DNA of 64,000 nucleotides from a virus. Position 1 is the stretch's first letter; the number at the start of each line of letters is the position of its first letter. Positions 34,523-42,470 of the stretch are shown here, in pieces. The DNA lies in the IMG/VR virus record IMGVR_UViG_3300033156_000272, positions 1-64,000 of that record, one strand, 5' to 3'. The translations under genes and the position numbers were made by a program. The notes below the pieces were generated by a model. The model ran no database searches. It saw only the letters and a program-made list of their open reading frames with translations, and was not told where the DNA came from.

Positions 34523-35635
34523 ATGGCAACTATACCAACACTACTTGAACCGCCAGAACCGAACTATGGTGTAAAGACGTATGGTTTCGAAAGAAAACTA
34601 TATACCACCATTCTCGAAGAAAAGAAACAGCTCGCTCGGCTACTACTCGGCGAAGATACATTTCTCGACGAAGGAAGTCAACTGCTACTTCTTCTCGAAC
34701 TTATATCGTTCGAAGAAGCACGGCTGTGGGGAGTAATCGAGGATTCATATTTCGGTGGATTTGTACAAACAGCAACAGGAAGACAGCTTACGAGCTTAGC
34801 TGAACTGGTAGGTATATCGAGAATATCTGCAAAGCATGCATCTGGAAACCTTACTGTAACGGCTAACTCTGGAACATACATCCCTGCAACTACACTGTTC
34901 TCAACATCAGACGGCCGTCTCTACCTTACTACTCGTGCAGTAACATATGTTGTAACAGGAAGCATGTTCGTTGAAGTTCGCGCAGTATTTGCAGGACCAA
35001 GTGGAAATGTCGGTTCTGGAGAAATTGTAAACATAGTGAATCCGATAGTGGGTGTATCTACAGTCACTAATGCAGTATCATTTAACAACGGGCAGGAAGC
35101 TGAAACAGATGCCGTTCTCAGAGTGAGGTTGCAACAGACGTTCAAGAACCGGTATGGCACGGTCGAGGGAATTCGCGGAGCATTGTTGGAACTCGAAGGA
35201 ATATCTGCAGTGGAAGTTGTTGAAAATACAGGAACGCATTCAGCAGCTCTATATATATACGACAAGACACCCCCAAATCAAGATATTGATGACATAGTTA
35301 GTAACTGGCGACCCGTGGGGATCAGCATTACATGGGCAGGAGTTACTACAGTCCCTATCTACGTAAGTTTGGACGTAGAATTTGAGGACGGATATGATGG
35401 ATACGAAGGAACCCTAAAACAGAGCATAGTAGATTACATAATGGGTCTAGCTCCCGGAGATGATGTAGATTATGAATCCGTAATAGGTGCTGCTTGGTCT
35501 GCAGGGCATATCATTAAAATAAATGCCGTTAAAATAGACACAGTATCTCCTCCTGCCGGTGTGATAGATATCGTAATAGCTTCCGGGAATAAAGCAACGT
35601 GCCAGCTAGCAGATATAGACGTAACGCTCTTATAG
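34523..35635 (+). CDS. Baseplate J (gp6/gpJ-like) protein
   Basis: 370 residues with ribosome site AAGGTGATAAG. Typical baseplate J segments: YLTTRAVTYVVTGSMFVEVR, AVFAGPSGNVGSGEIVNIVN, VGVSTVTNAVSFNNGQEAET and DAVLRVRLQQTFKNRYGTVE, followed by GIRGALLELEGISAVEVVEN. The tail end PVGISITWAGVTTVPIYVSL is also standard. It forms the wedge of the baseplate. Confidence 0.85.
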   Translation: MATIPTLLEPPEPNYGVKTYGFERKLYTTILEEKKQLARLLLGEDTFLDEGSQLLLLLELISFEEARLWGVIEDSYFGGFVQTATGRQLTSLAELVGISRISAKHASGNLTVTANSGTYIPATTLFSTSDGRLYLTTRAVTYVVTGSMFVEVRAVFAGPSGNVGSGEIVNIVNPIVGVSTVTNAVSFNNGQEAETDAVLRVRLQQTFKNRYGTVEGIRGALLELEGISAVEVVENTGTHSAALYIYDKTPPNQDIDDIVSNWRPVGISITWAGVTTVPIYVSLDVEFEDGYDGYEGTLKQSIVDYIMGLAPGDDVDYESVIGAAWSAGHIIKINAVKIDTVSPPAGVIDIVIASGNKATCQLADIDVTLL

Positions 35636-35645
35636 GGGTGAAACT

Positions 35646-36932
35646 ATGACAATGAGAGACCCTCTGTATGAAGACAAATTCGATGGTCCATCCCCATATC
35701 TTAATCCAGATATATGGGCTACTGATAAAGGACCTACTCCACTCACAAGAAGATTCGGGAAGCTGTTTCGAGCCAGCAATCTATACATGAGAACGATAGA
35801 CGAAAAAGCACACGGTGCCTGGCTAATACGCGCATCTTTTCATATATCTGGTTCAAATCCATCTATATATTTCAACATGTCTCATTCTTCTGGGTTGTAT
35901 CAGATATGGTTAGAACATATTTTTGACAAGTGGTATATCTATATAAACTGGAAAGAAGGTGCATCGTCTCCAACACTAGTAGCTCCATATATAATAGCAA
36001 CAGTGTCATCAGCCGACTTTGACAGTGATACATTTGTACAAGAACCATGTGTAATGTTCGTAAAACACACATATCACGTTGATGTATATTTTGGGTACCA
36101 ACTCATAACTCGAATATACTTCAGAAAAGACCTAACTCCTATATATGATAAAATGTTATCACACTTGAGTCTGCAAATACTAAAGGATGTCGGGCTAGCA
36201 TACTATGCATACTTCGAAGACAATTTCTGCTATGACTACGCAAACAATCTAACCTCTAAAATCCCCAAGTGGCAAACGATAGACAACTGGGAGTCTATTA
36301 TAAATATACAAACAGAGATAGCCGAATTTGAATATATGAATATAAGCTTCCTAAATCTATACAAAAACATTAATGCCCATAAAACACAATCCTTGATAGG
36401 GTATATCGCATCACACGTAGGAGCGGCAGAAGAAACTGGCACTCACGATTCAATGGCCGCCCAGTGGAGCGCTACCGGTATAGAGCGCAATATGTTTGGA
36501 CCAGATTTTAAAGTGTTCAATTGGGCAAAACCTGGGGTTTTTCCTGACCACACCATATATCACGCACCTCCACGAGAATATGCATCTATATTCGTTACAG
36601 GCAAAATAGGAGGAATGCGCCCAGATACTAAACACGCATACAAAAACATAGTATGGGCTTCATACCCTGCAGCGACCGCCGTTGCGGTGTTCGACAACTA
36701 TCAGGACTCTGGTGCTTATGGTCATGTTACTCCCTTTGTACGCATGAAAACAGATCTTACAGCAAGTGTCGGGGCACCGAGACTACCAGATCGTTCTAGC
36801 TCCCTCTTCCAAACAAACTGGCACAATAAATTCAAGGTACTTGGACTGGTGTGTGATGATGTGGGGTTCGTAGGAGATTCAGAAGATACTGCAATAACTT
36901 GCTATGATGAAGTAACATATACAATAACTTAA
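35646..36932 (+). CDS. Large tail-tip or receptor-binding protein
   Basis: 428 residues with AGGGGTGAAACT before the ATG. N-terminal jelly-roll part (MRDPLYEDKFDGPSPYLNPD, TDKGPTPLTRRFGKLFRASN, IRASFHISGSNPSIYFNMSH), then a middle and a glycine/aromatic-rich C-terminus. The first 180 residues resemble carbohydrate-binding sandwiches. It lies after the baseplate wedge, where receptor-binding proteins usually sit. Function is inferred from position. Confidence 0.55.
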   Translation: MTMRDPLYEDKFDGPSPYLNPDIWATDKGPTPLTRRFGKLFRASNLYMRTIDEKAHGAWLIRASFHISGSNPSIYFNMSHSSGLYQIWLEHIFDKWYIYINWKEGASSPTLVAPYIIATVSSADFDSDTFVQEPCVMFVKHTYHVDVYFGYQLITRIYFRKDLTPIYDKMLSHLSLQILKDVGLAYYAYFEDNFCYDYANNLTSKIPKWQTIDNWESIINIQTEIAEFEYMNISFLNLYKNINAHKTQSLIGYIASHVGAAEETGTHDSMAAQWSATGIERNMFGPDFKVFNWAKPGVFPDHTIYHAPPREYASIFVTGKIGGMRPDTKHAYKNIVWASYPAATAVAVFDNYQDSGAYGHVTPFVRMKTDLTASVGAPRLPDRSSSLFQTNWHNKFKVLGLVCDDVGFVGDSEDTAITCYDEVTYTIT

Positions 36933-36945
36933 GGAGTGTAACATA

Positions 36946-37395
36946 ATGAAAGGAATAGTAGAAATAAGAATAGACAAGAAGATCGTGCTGGTAAAGGAAA
37001 ACCAACTCCATGATGATCTCTTCTCTACCATTATCAATTCTCTAAGAACACAGACACCCGCACTAACAACAATTAAAGCTCTTAGTATCGGAGAAGGATG
37101 GAGTGGTGAGACTCGATGGGATAAGGATGTTGATACAGAGAATCAGAGGATAACTGCGTTCACGACAGCGAAAGGAGACACTACATATGGTTATTATATA
37201 AAATACCGTTTCTTCTGGACAAATGCAACGGGGGGAGATATACTTCTCTCTACAATGGCAATGGTCTTCCAAGACGCAGATCCAGGGAGTAGGGATGTTT
37301 GTGCAGTAATGGAAGTTAGTGCAAATCCAGTGACCATAGCAAATGGACAGCAGCTCGATGTATACTGGAAAATAATTATGGACTATCACGCATAG
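36946..37395 (+). CDS. Tail-tip protein, first of two related genes
   Basis: 149 residues with ribosome site AAGGAGTGTAACATA. Layout: short strand (IVEIRIDKKIVLVKENQLHD), a helix with DLFSTIINSLRTQ, beta-rich body, and the final segment GQQLDVYWKIIMDYHA, which is also found as EEARLLWEIFFDYHDE at the end of the next protein. The two are paralogues in outline. They may be fibre tips or chaperones. Confidence 0.55.
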   Translation: MKGIVEIRIDKKIVLVKENQLHDDLFSTIINSLRTQTPALTTIKALSIGEGWSGETRWDKDVDTENQRITAFTTAKGDTTYGYYIKYRFFWTNATGGDILLSTMAMVFQDADPGSRDVCAVMEVSANPVTIANGQQLDVYWKIIMDYHA

Positions 37396-37406
37396 GAGGA
37401 ATGAAA

Positions 37407-37883
37407 ATGGAAGAAAAAATAAAGGTTCACGGCAAACTCACTATAGAAATAGGTGATAAAACTCACGAGATAGTGTTCAATCAAATCCAGCGAGACTTGC
37501 TTTATCGAATAATGACCGGTATCCATAGTACCGGCCCACCCCCGCCAACTCTAATATCTGCGGGAGATGGATACGTGCCTGGTGACTACGACGGCGACTT
37601 GACATCAGAAAAATATACAGCACCGATCATATCCACCGATGAAGGAATTACCCCTACTGGTCGATTCGTTCAATTCTATGGTACTTACACCAACTTCACT
37701 GGCTTCACAATAACAGTTGATAGTTTAGTATTGGCGTGCGCTGGTGCTGTAGGAAGTAGACTTGTGTATGGTGCAGTAAAAGCCCCCTATTATTCAACAG
37801 CATATCAACTTGATCTGTTAGATACTGAAGAAGCAAGACTACTGTGGGAAATTTTCTTCGACTATCACGACGAGGTGGTCTGA
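37407..37883 (+). CDS. Tail-tip protein, second of two related genes
   Basis: 158 residues; ATG 37407 is preferred to 37401 since AGGAGG stands seven bases before it. It has the same outline as the 36946 protein: IKVHGKLTIEIGDKTHEIVF, NQIQRDLLYRIMTG, body with strands, ending LLWEIFFDYHDEVV. It is the last gene of the late region. A hairpin overlaps its stop codon region. Confidence 0.55.
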   Translation: MEEKIKVHGKLTIEIGDKTHEIVFNQIQRDLLYRIMTGIHSTGPPPPTLISAGDGYVPGDYDGDLTSEKYTAPIISTDEGITPTGRFVQFYGTYTNFTGFTITVDSLVLACAGAVGSRLVYGAVKAPYYSTAYQLDLLDTEEARLLWEIFFDYHDEVV

Positions 37884-37896
37884 GGAGCAGAGCTCC
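37884..37896. terminator. Hairpin after the last late gene
   Basis: GGAGC-AGA-GCTCC directly after the stop at 37883. The whole 130-base interval to 38016 separates the rightward late genes from the leftward early region. The interval also holds a CGAG-GATA-CTCG hairpin near 37980 and a GTGATGA box. No T-run follows the first hairpin, so it is a weak terminator candidate. Confidence 0.4.
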
Positions 37897-38015
37897 AATG
37901 TGATGGAAGGGGACTGCTCACCATATTTCAGCTCTCAGTTCTGTGATGACTGGTTGATTAAGTGAAAGCCGCGATGAGCGAGGATACTCGGCGAATAAAA
38001 CTGGATATTGCATCA

Positions 38016-38204
38016 TCAACGACCACCACCGTATAGTTTATTGCTCGCATTCAATTTCATCGTCGCTTTCATCCTCTCTTCAAATTCCTTTCTACACTTC
38101 CCGCACATCTTAGCAACTCCCCCTGCTCTTATTGCTACTACGTTATTGCATCCCGGTCTTACACATTTAGCCAGGCGCATTCCTATGTTCCTGCATCTCA
38201 TCAT
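38016..38204 (-). CDS. Small zinc-finger protein
   Basis: 62 residues; GGTGGTGACAAG precedes the ATG. KCVRPGCNNVVAIRAGGVAK then MCGKCRKEFEERMKATMKL: one C-x4-C and one CxxC pair, probably one zinc ion. It is the last gene of the long leftward operon. Function unknown. Confidence 0.6.
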   Translation of the reverse strand: MMRCRNIGMRLAKCVRPGCNNVVAIRAGGVAKMCGKCRKEFEERMKATMKLNASNKLYGGGR

Positions 38205-38208
38205 CTTG

Positions 38209-38391
38209 TCACCACCACGGAGGGCTCCCGGGAGTTCCTACCCATTTCCCGCCTGAGCACGCACATCGTACCTCAATGGGCTCATTCGTAATTTCATTGT
38301 CTGGCTGCAACGGATATCTGCAGTCGGGGCAGAACGGTACCCATACATGAAACGCAATCTTATCCGGCACATTCTTATTAGTCTTCCACAT
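38209..38391 (-). CDS. Small zinc-ribbon protein
   Basis: 60 residues. GATAGGTGAATAGG precedes the ATG at 38391. FCPDCRYPLQPD and VRCACSGGKW give two cysteine pairs. Pro/Trp-rich end. Between two other small genes with spacing of a few bases, so co-translated. Function unknown. Confidence 0.55.
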   Translation of the reverse strand: MWKTNKNVPDKIAFHVWVPFCPDCRYPLQPDNEITNEPIEVRCACSGGKWVGTPGSPPWW

Positions 38392-38392
38392 C

Positions 38393-38536
38393 CTATTCAC
38401 CTATCCTTATTGTTTTCACTGTTATGTTATCAGTGGGAAACATACAATATGCACCAATGCACATTTTTAGATTCCACTCGTTCATCCACTCCTGTCCTAA
38501 TTCATCAGGCCACTCAATTTCAAACATCGCTTTCAC
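38393..38536 (-). CDS. Small hypothetical protein
   Basis: 47 residues from a GTG at 38536 with GGTGGTGAG eight bases upstream. It overlaps the end of the 38520 gene by 17 bases. Sequence MKAMFEIEWPDELGQEWMNE continues to a short strand pair. No family recognised. Confidence 0.45.
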   Translation of the reverse strand: MKAMFEIEWPDELGQEWMNEWNLKMCIGAYCMFPTDNITVKTIRIGE

Positions 38537-39212
38537 TAGACTCACCACCTTCTCCTCTCAGTGATAGTATGTCATCGTATATATTTCCTGCTATTTCTTC
38601 ATCTGCATTCATCAGCTTGAGAATCAGTTCATCGACGGGGATCGAAAACTTCGGTTTCGCGGCCTTGTCTTTCCCGGAGATGTCCTTTCTGTAATATACA
38701 TCTGTTCTTTTTATTGTCCATTCTCCTTGTGTGTATACCTGACTATATATGGCAAATCCCCTCCAGGCTGGATACCAATAACTAACAATGTCTTCTAAAT
38801 CCCATGAATCGTGTTCCACTCTACCAAACGTGCCAACAGTAGTGTATGACATTAGAGTGTGGTGTTCATAATTCGGAATTGCGCAAGTCATGTGCCCACT
38901 ATCACTATCCCACATTACCAGAAGGAGGGGCTTGTCACCGTTCAGGCATTCCGCGAAGAACCTTGCCCAGTCATCACAGTCGCCGAGGAAGTGGCCGGAT
39001 TTGTCTCGCCTGTTCCACGTCTCCGCTGGGGTCTGCCAATAATCTTCCGTTGGGTCATCATGCACGTACTTGAAGCAATGGATCGCCGCGGATCCACAGT
39101 GGCTCGTAGTACAACACCGATAGAGATACTCATGTAAGTCTTTTCTCTGCTTCAACTCTGGTCGAGCATAGTACATTATCCAATCATACACCTTATTCAA
39201 TATATTATTCAT
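38520..39212 (-). CDS. Transglutaminase-like cysteine hydrolase
   Basis: 230 residues, overlapping the upstream gene's stop (ATGA). GHFLGDCDDWARFFAECLNG (Cys79), SGHMTCAIPN (His107) and a later Asp in EHDSWDLED match the Cys-His-Asp triad of transglutaminase-like and BTLCP-type cysteine hydrolases. Archaeal viruses use this fold in pseudomurein endopeptidases, so a host-wall lysin is one possibility; protein or peptide processing is another. No signal peptide is visible. The C-terminal 60 residues are charged and non-domain-like. I judge the fold likely and the role unproven. Confidence 0.6.
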   Translation of the reverse strand: MNNILNKVYDWIMYYARPELKQRKDLHEYLYRCCTTSHCGSAAIHCFKYVHDDPTEDYWQTPAETWNRRDKSGHFLGDCDDWARFFAECLNGDKPLLLVMWDSDSGHMTCAIPNYEHHTLMSYTTVGTFGRVEHDSWDLEDIVSYWYPAWRGFAIYSQVYTQGEWTIKRTDVYYRKDISGKDKAAKPKFSIPVDELILKLMNADEEIAGNIYDDILSLRGEGGESSESDV

Positions 39213-39760
39213 AACTCATCACCGTCTATTATTTTTCGTGCAATGTCTTCAATGGTCTCTACTTGAAACAAGTTTGAAGACTTAATCCTTAGGGGCTCAA
39301 TTGTTAGATCATCGAGGATATCATCAAAGATCTCTTTTATTTCGGTCTGGAATATAATGTCTGTACTTCTGAAGCCATCTTCCTCTAGAGGCATATCAGG
39401 TATCACATAAATCATGTAATCATATGTTTGCATCCATCTCTGCGCGAGAGAGAATAATACTTCATCACTACCTGAGTGATATTGGCAATAAACATAGTTA
39501 TCCATTACGGTACGATCACAAATGAGGTACCTTGTTCCTGGTCTTCTGGCCTCTTCTATTTCGCGCACAATCTGAGAGGCTATTAACCAGAGCTGGGTGA
39601 AATCATCACCTTGCTCATTTACCGGCCACCCTGTTTTTCTCGCCAATTCTGTAAGTACATCGACGCCACTTGCTATCCGCGAGAGCTCGGCGCTAAGATA
39701 AAATGCGGCGGATGTTTTACCAGAACCGTGAGTTCCACTTAGCCCAACTTTAATCGCCAT
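39209..39760 (-). CDS. P-loop kinase-like NTPase
   Basis: 183 residues; ATG 39760 follows GGGAGTGGGTAAT. Walker A GLSGTHGSGKTSAAFYL is near the start, DRTVMDNYVYCQYHSG (lid and DR motif) and RPGTRYLICDRT follow. It resembles small NadR/thymidylate-kinase-like viral kinases. It might act on nucleotides or nicotinamide riboside. Coupled to the 38520 gene by ATGA overlap. Confidence 0.65.
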   Translation of the reverse strand: MAIKVGLSGTHGSGKTSAAFYLSAELSRIASGVDVLTELARKTGWPVNEQGDDFTQLWLIASQIVREIEEARRPGTRYLICDRTVMDNYVYCQYHSGSDEVLFSLAQRWMQTYDYMIYVIPDMPLEEDGFRSTDIIFQTEIKEIFDDILDDLTIEPLRIKSSNLFQVETIEDIARKIIDGDEL

Positions 39761-39761
39761 A

Positions 39762-39914
39762 TTACCCACTCCCTGGGATACATAGAGTGCAGTCTACCAG
39801 TATAATAAAGCCCTTCTCTATTGCACATGCAAGACAATAGTCATTATTGTGCCGACTGATATACGAGTGTCCTTGTAACATTGCGTTTCGACAAGTACTA
39901 CAGTATAGTGCCAT
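39762..39914 (-). CDS. Small zinc-finger protein
   Basis: 50 residues; AATAGGAGATGATACA precedes the ATG. YCSTCRNAMLQGHSYISRH then DYCLACAIEK gives C-x2-C, H and C-x2-C, like a LIM or treble-clef knuckle. Co-translated with the kinase gene that follows. Function unknown. Confidence 0.55.
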   Translation of the reverse strand: MALYCSTCRNAMLQGHSYISRHNNDYCLACAIEKGFIILVDCTLCIPGSG

Positions 39915-39918
39915 TGTA

Positions 39919-40152
39919 TCATCTCCTATTGTGTTTAAAATATTTACAGTCCGCACGAGCATTTGCTTCTCGACGTGCCCTTACACGACGTCTCATATTT
40001 TCAATCTCTATTTCATATTCTTGACACGAAACTATGCCCCAACCAATTCCCGACATATAACCTACGGCCATCTGGTGCATCCCGCATCGATTGCACGTTC
40101 GGTAACCCGATGCATCTTTTCTCCACTTATGTATCCAACATTTTTTGGTCAT
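39919..40152 (-). CDS. Small zinc-binding protein
   Basis: 77 residues with TTAGGAGATAGTAAT before the ATG. CWIHKW and RTCNRCGMHQM give a Cys/His set; the C-terminal half is a basic helix (NMRRRVRARREANARADC), suggesting nucleic-acid contact. Function unknown. Confidence 0.55.
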   Translation of the reverse strand: MTKKCWIHKWRKDASGYRTCNRCGMHQMAVGYMSGIGWGIVSCQEYEIEIENMRRRVRARREANARADCKYFKHNRR

Positions 40153-40170
40153 ATTACTATCTCCTAATAG

Positions 40171-40223
40171 CAGGAAACTTCACGGAACGCGACCGTCACC
40201 ACAAGTCTTCGCCGCTAGGCGAA
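40171..40223 (+). ncRNA. Two-hairpin element, copy C
   Basis: CACG-GAA-CGCG (40181-40191) preceded by AGGAAACTT, then after 16 bases a perfect 6-bp hairpin TTCGCC-GCTA-GGCGAA (40208-40223). It fills the gap between two leftward genes. Over 26 bases it matches copy B (52137-52111, minus strand) at 23 positions, all three differences being transitions. The mini-hairpin pairs fully only on the minus strand (G-T wobble). Could serve as terminator for the gene ending at 40228. Confidence 0.5.
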
Positions 40224-40227
40224 TGAC

Positions 40228-40491
40228 TCATAGTTCCTTCTCTCTCTGAAGTCGTAGCTCAACTTCGCTCTTCACTTCTACCCAGTGGAGTAGTTTGAAC
40301 AAGACGAATAGTGCTGCCGCAAGTGCACTGTAGTTCATGGGGTGGACATCTACATATCTGGATATATCTGGGGGCCATGAATAAAAGAACACCGCGTGTT
40401 GTATTAACGCAAGTCCAATCATCCAAGATATTGCATATAGCAGTATGTTATACACTGCTAATAGCTCATAGTAGTATTTTCCGTGTTTCAT
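40228..40491 (-). CDS. Small membrane protein with two spans
   Basis: 87 residues; AGAGGAGGAATTATA precedes the ATG. Membrane segments: ELLAVYNILLYAISWMIGLA and YSALAAALFVLFKLLHWV, with a charged end (EVKSEVELRLQREKEL). Its ATG overlaps the stop of the preceding gene. A holin-like role is possible by size and topology, but the neighbouring genes do not include an obvious lysin. Confidence 0.55.
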   Translation of the reverse strand: MKHGKYYYELLAVYNILLYAISWMIGLALIQHAVFFYSWPPDISRYVDVHPMNYSALAAALFVLFKLLHWVEVKSEVELRLQREKEL

Positions 40492-40730
40492 TATAATTCC
40501 TCCTCTTCTATGCACATGCCACATATGAATCTATAATCATTATGTCCTGCTGCATTAACGCATGGTACTCTATCCATTAGTATTAGGTGAATAGGGCACA
40601 CTTTTTGGTATATGAGTGCACTGCGCAAGAATTTGGTGAACTGTTTCTCATCAAGTGCACGAACTCCAAATGCTTCAAACTCAACAGAGATTATGTGCCC
40701 AAGTTCTTTATATGTAATTTTTTCGCTCAT
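40491..40730 (-). CDS. Small zinc-binding protein
   Basis: 79 residues; start 40730 after GTGTGGGTATT. An N-terminal helical part (ITYKELGHIISVEFEAFGVR) is followed by VCPIHLILMDRVPCVNAAGH and FICGMCIEEEE: Cys/His pairs for one zinc ion. Overlaps the membrane protein start by one base. Function unknown. Confidence 0.55.
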   Translation of the reverse strand: MSEKITYKELGHIISVEFEAFGVRALDEKQFTKFLRSALIYQKVCPIHLILMDRVPCVNAAGHNDYRFICGMCIEEEEL

Positions 40731-40751
40731 AATACCCACACTCGTCATTCA

Positions 40752-40871
40752 TTATATCCACTCATGTAAGCCACATGACGTACAAGTAATTGTTTTTCCC
40801 AGTCCTGTGTTAAGTATAATTGTGAATGTTGTTCCGTAACATCCTCTGCAGTGTACTAATCCGTCGTCCAT
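40752..40871 (-). CDS. Very small zinc-ribbon protein
   Basis: 39 residues: VHCRGCYGTTFTIILNTG and ITCTSCGLHEW, a plain two-pair zinc ribbon. The ATG follows the QueC stop by one base. The reading frame stays open upstream inside QueC, but the zinc ribbon alone is the credible gene. Function unknown. Confidence 0.55.
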   Translation of the reverse strand: MDDGLVHCRGCYGTTFTIILNTGLGKTITCTSCGLHEWI

Positions 40872-40872
40872 G

Positions 40873-41604
40873 TTATTCACAATCCAGTAGGCGATCATAT
40901 AATAATGGGTCATTTGTATCGTTTTTCTCGAATGCTTCACTTCTAAACCTACACGAGTCACACTTCCCGCAACACTTCCGGCCTCCAGAGTAACAGGACC
41001 AGGTGTGTTCGTATGGAACTCCGAGCTCAATTCCTTTCTTGACAATTGCTTGTTTATCCATGTTCATCAGAGGTGTGAGAATCTTGATAGGATTTCCTTC
41101 TATTCCTCTCTTGTTTGCAAGCTTGGAGAGTTCGTTCCATTTCATAATGAATTCTGGTCTACAATCAGGATAACCACTGAAATCGATAGCATTAACTCCG
41201 AGGTATATTGCCCTAGCATTTATGGTTTCTGCATAAGAGAGACATATAGCAATAAATATGTTATTCCTTCCAGGAACGTAGCTTATAGGAATACCACCAT
41301 CATACCCATCAGTTGGAACGGTTAACTTCTTATCTGTAAGTGCACTTCCGCCAAATTCTCCGAGAAACTTGATATTTATGATTTTGTGGTGTATCCAATA
41401 ATCGTGTGCTAGTTGTTTTGCTTTCTTGAGCTCTACTTTGTGTCTCTGTCCATATGAAAACGTTATCGCATGAACCAGATCCGCAGGATAATTGTGTCTC
41501 ACTATTCCGAGTACAGTTGCACTATCTAATCCGCCAGACAAAACCACAACTACTGGGGGTGTATCTATTTCTATACACTTTCCGATTTTTTCTGCTGTCT
41601 CCAT
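40873..41604 (-). CDS. queC: 7-cyano-7-deazaguanine synthase QueC
   Basis: 243 residues; AGGAGG precedes the ATG at 41604. It makes preQ0 from 7-carboxy-7-deazaguanine with ATP and ammonia. The PP-loop SGGLDSATVLGI is near residue 25, YGQRHKVELKKA follows, then PGRNNIFIAICLSYAE and LGVNAIDFSGYPDCRPEF, and the zinc site CCGKCDSCRFR near the end. All expected parts are there and length is normal. Together with QueE and MptA/FolE2 it forms a preQ0 pathway. Confidence 0.92.
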   Translation of the reverse strand: METAEKIGKCIEIDTPPVVVVLSGGLDSATVLGIVRHNYPADLVHAITFSYGQRHKVELKKAKQLAHDYWIHHKIINIKFLGEFGGSALTDKKLTVPTDGYDGGIPISYVPGRNNIFIAICLSYAETINARAIYLGVNAIDFSGYPDCRPEFIMKWNELSKLANKRGIEGNPIKILTPLMNMDKQAIVKKGIELGVPYEHTWSCYSGGRKCCGKCDSCRFRSEAFEKNDTNDPLLYDRLLDCE

Positions 41605-41645
41605 CAATCATCCCTCCTTACTATTGCCTCAAACATTGCGTTCAT

Positions 41646-42470
41646 TCACTCCAGCTCCTTGTCGTTTAACATATGTGCGATAGCAATTGCATCGTGTGCG
41701 TGTATGCTCTCTACACTAGTTACTTGTACTTCTGCGGCTAGTATCTTAAATCCTTTGTTGGAGAACCTGATCTCGAGTGCATTTACTATCTCTCTGGCAG
41801 CATCCTCCACGAATCGCGGATTCTCGTAGGCCTCTTCTGTTACGGCTTTCTCATCAACTCTCTTGAGTACTGCGTATACTTGTGCACTTGCACACTTGGA
41901 TGCGACTTCATATACATCCTCAATTCCTATTACTGTACTTCCAGCGAGTTGGTGAATAGTGACATTAATGATGGCTCTTTGATTGTGTGCACCGTAGTCC
42001 GATATCTCTTTGCTACAGGGGCACAATGTCGTTGCTGGCATGCTCACTGTCATTAGTTGAACATTTCCATTTACGGAGAAGGATACGTCCATAGGTATTG
42101 CTCCTTTCTCTCCGGTTATAGGTGCTGTTGTTTCTACGAAGTAAGTGAATCCCATAGATATAGTGCCATCGGCAGCTTCTTGTTCTTGTAGTATCTTTAT
42201 GAGGATGTTATTAAGCTCACTTAAGTCAATATCCTGGAAATCCTTGCTATGAAGAGTCTTAACAATACGACTCATGTGTATTCCTCTCTGGTCTTTTGAC
42301 AATCCCACTATGACAGATATGTCTGCTTCTACTTGTTGCATGCCACCACGTGCAAAGTCTTTTACTCTCACGGGTAGTCTCACGTTCGAAACGCCAGCCT
42401 TCACTGGAATTTTTATTGTTGGTTCCGTTACCTGTACATCAGGGAGCTCATATATATCTTCTTCGGTCAT
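41646..42470 (-). CDS. GTP cyclohydrolase of the MptA/FolE2 family
   Basis: 274 residues with ACGGAGGTAAAATA before the ATG. Family marks: VGLSKDQRGIHMSRIVKTL and TLCPCSKEISDYGAHNQRA (catalytic Cys and metal site), EDVYEVASKCASAQVYAVLK, and NPRFVEDAAREIVNAL. In archaea MptA opens GTP to the pterin precursor used in methanopterin and 7-deazaguanine synthesis; FolE2 is the bacterial relative. It supplies the first step of the virus pathway. I cannot decide between MptA (cyclic phosphate product) and FolE2. Confidence 0.88.
   Translation of the reverse strand: MTEEDIYELPDVQVTEPTIKIPVKAGVSNVRLPVRVKDFARGGMQQVEADISVIVGLSKDQRGIHMSRIVKTLHSKDFQDIDLSELNNILIKILQEQEAADGTISMGFTYFVETTAPITGEKGAIPMDVSFSVNGNVQLMTVSMPATTLCPCSKEISDYGAHNQRAIINVTIHQLAGSTVIGIEDVYEVASKCASAQVYAVLKRVDEKAVTEEAYENPRFVEDAAREIVNALEIRFSNKGFKILAAEVQVTSVESIHAHDAIAIAHMLNDKELE

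Noticed and set aside
37897-38015. Possible C/D-box small RNA (GTGATGA at 37943)
   Set aside because: No convincing D box at the right spacing; left as an unassigned intergenic region.
40873-41045. Long frame running into the zinc-ribbon gene at 40752
   Set aside because: The upstream part overlaps QueC in another frame and looks like non-protein sequence; only the last 39 codons are called.
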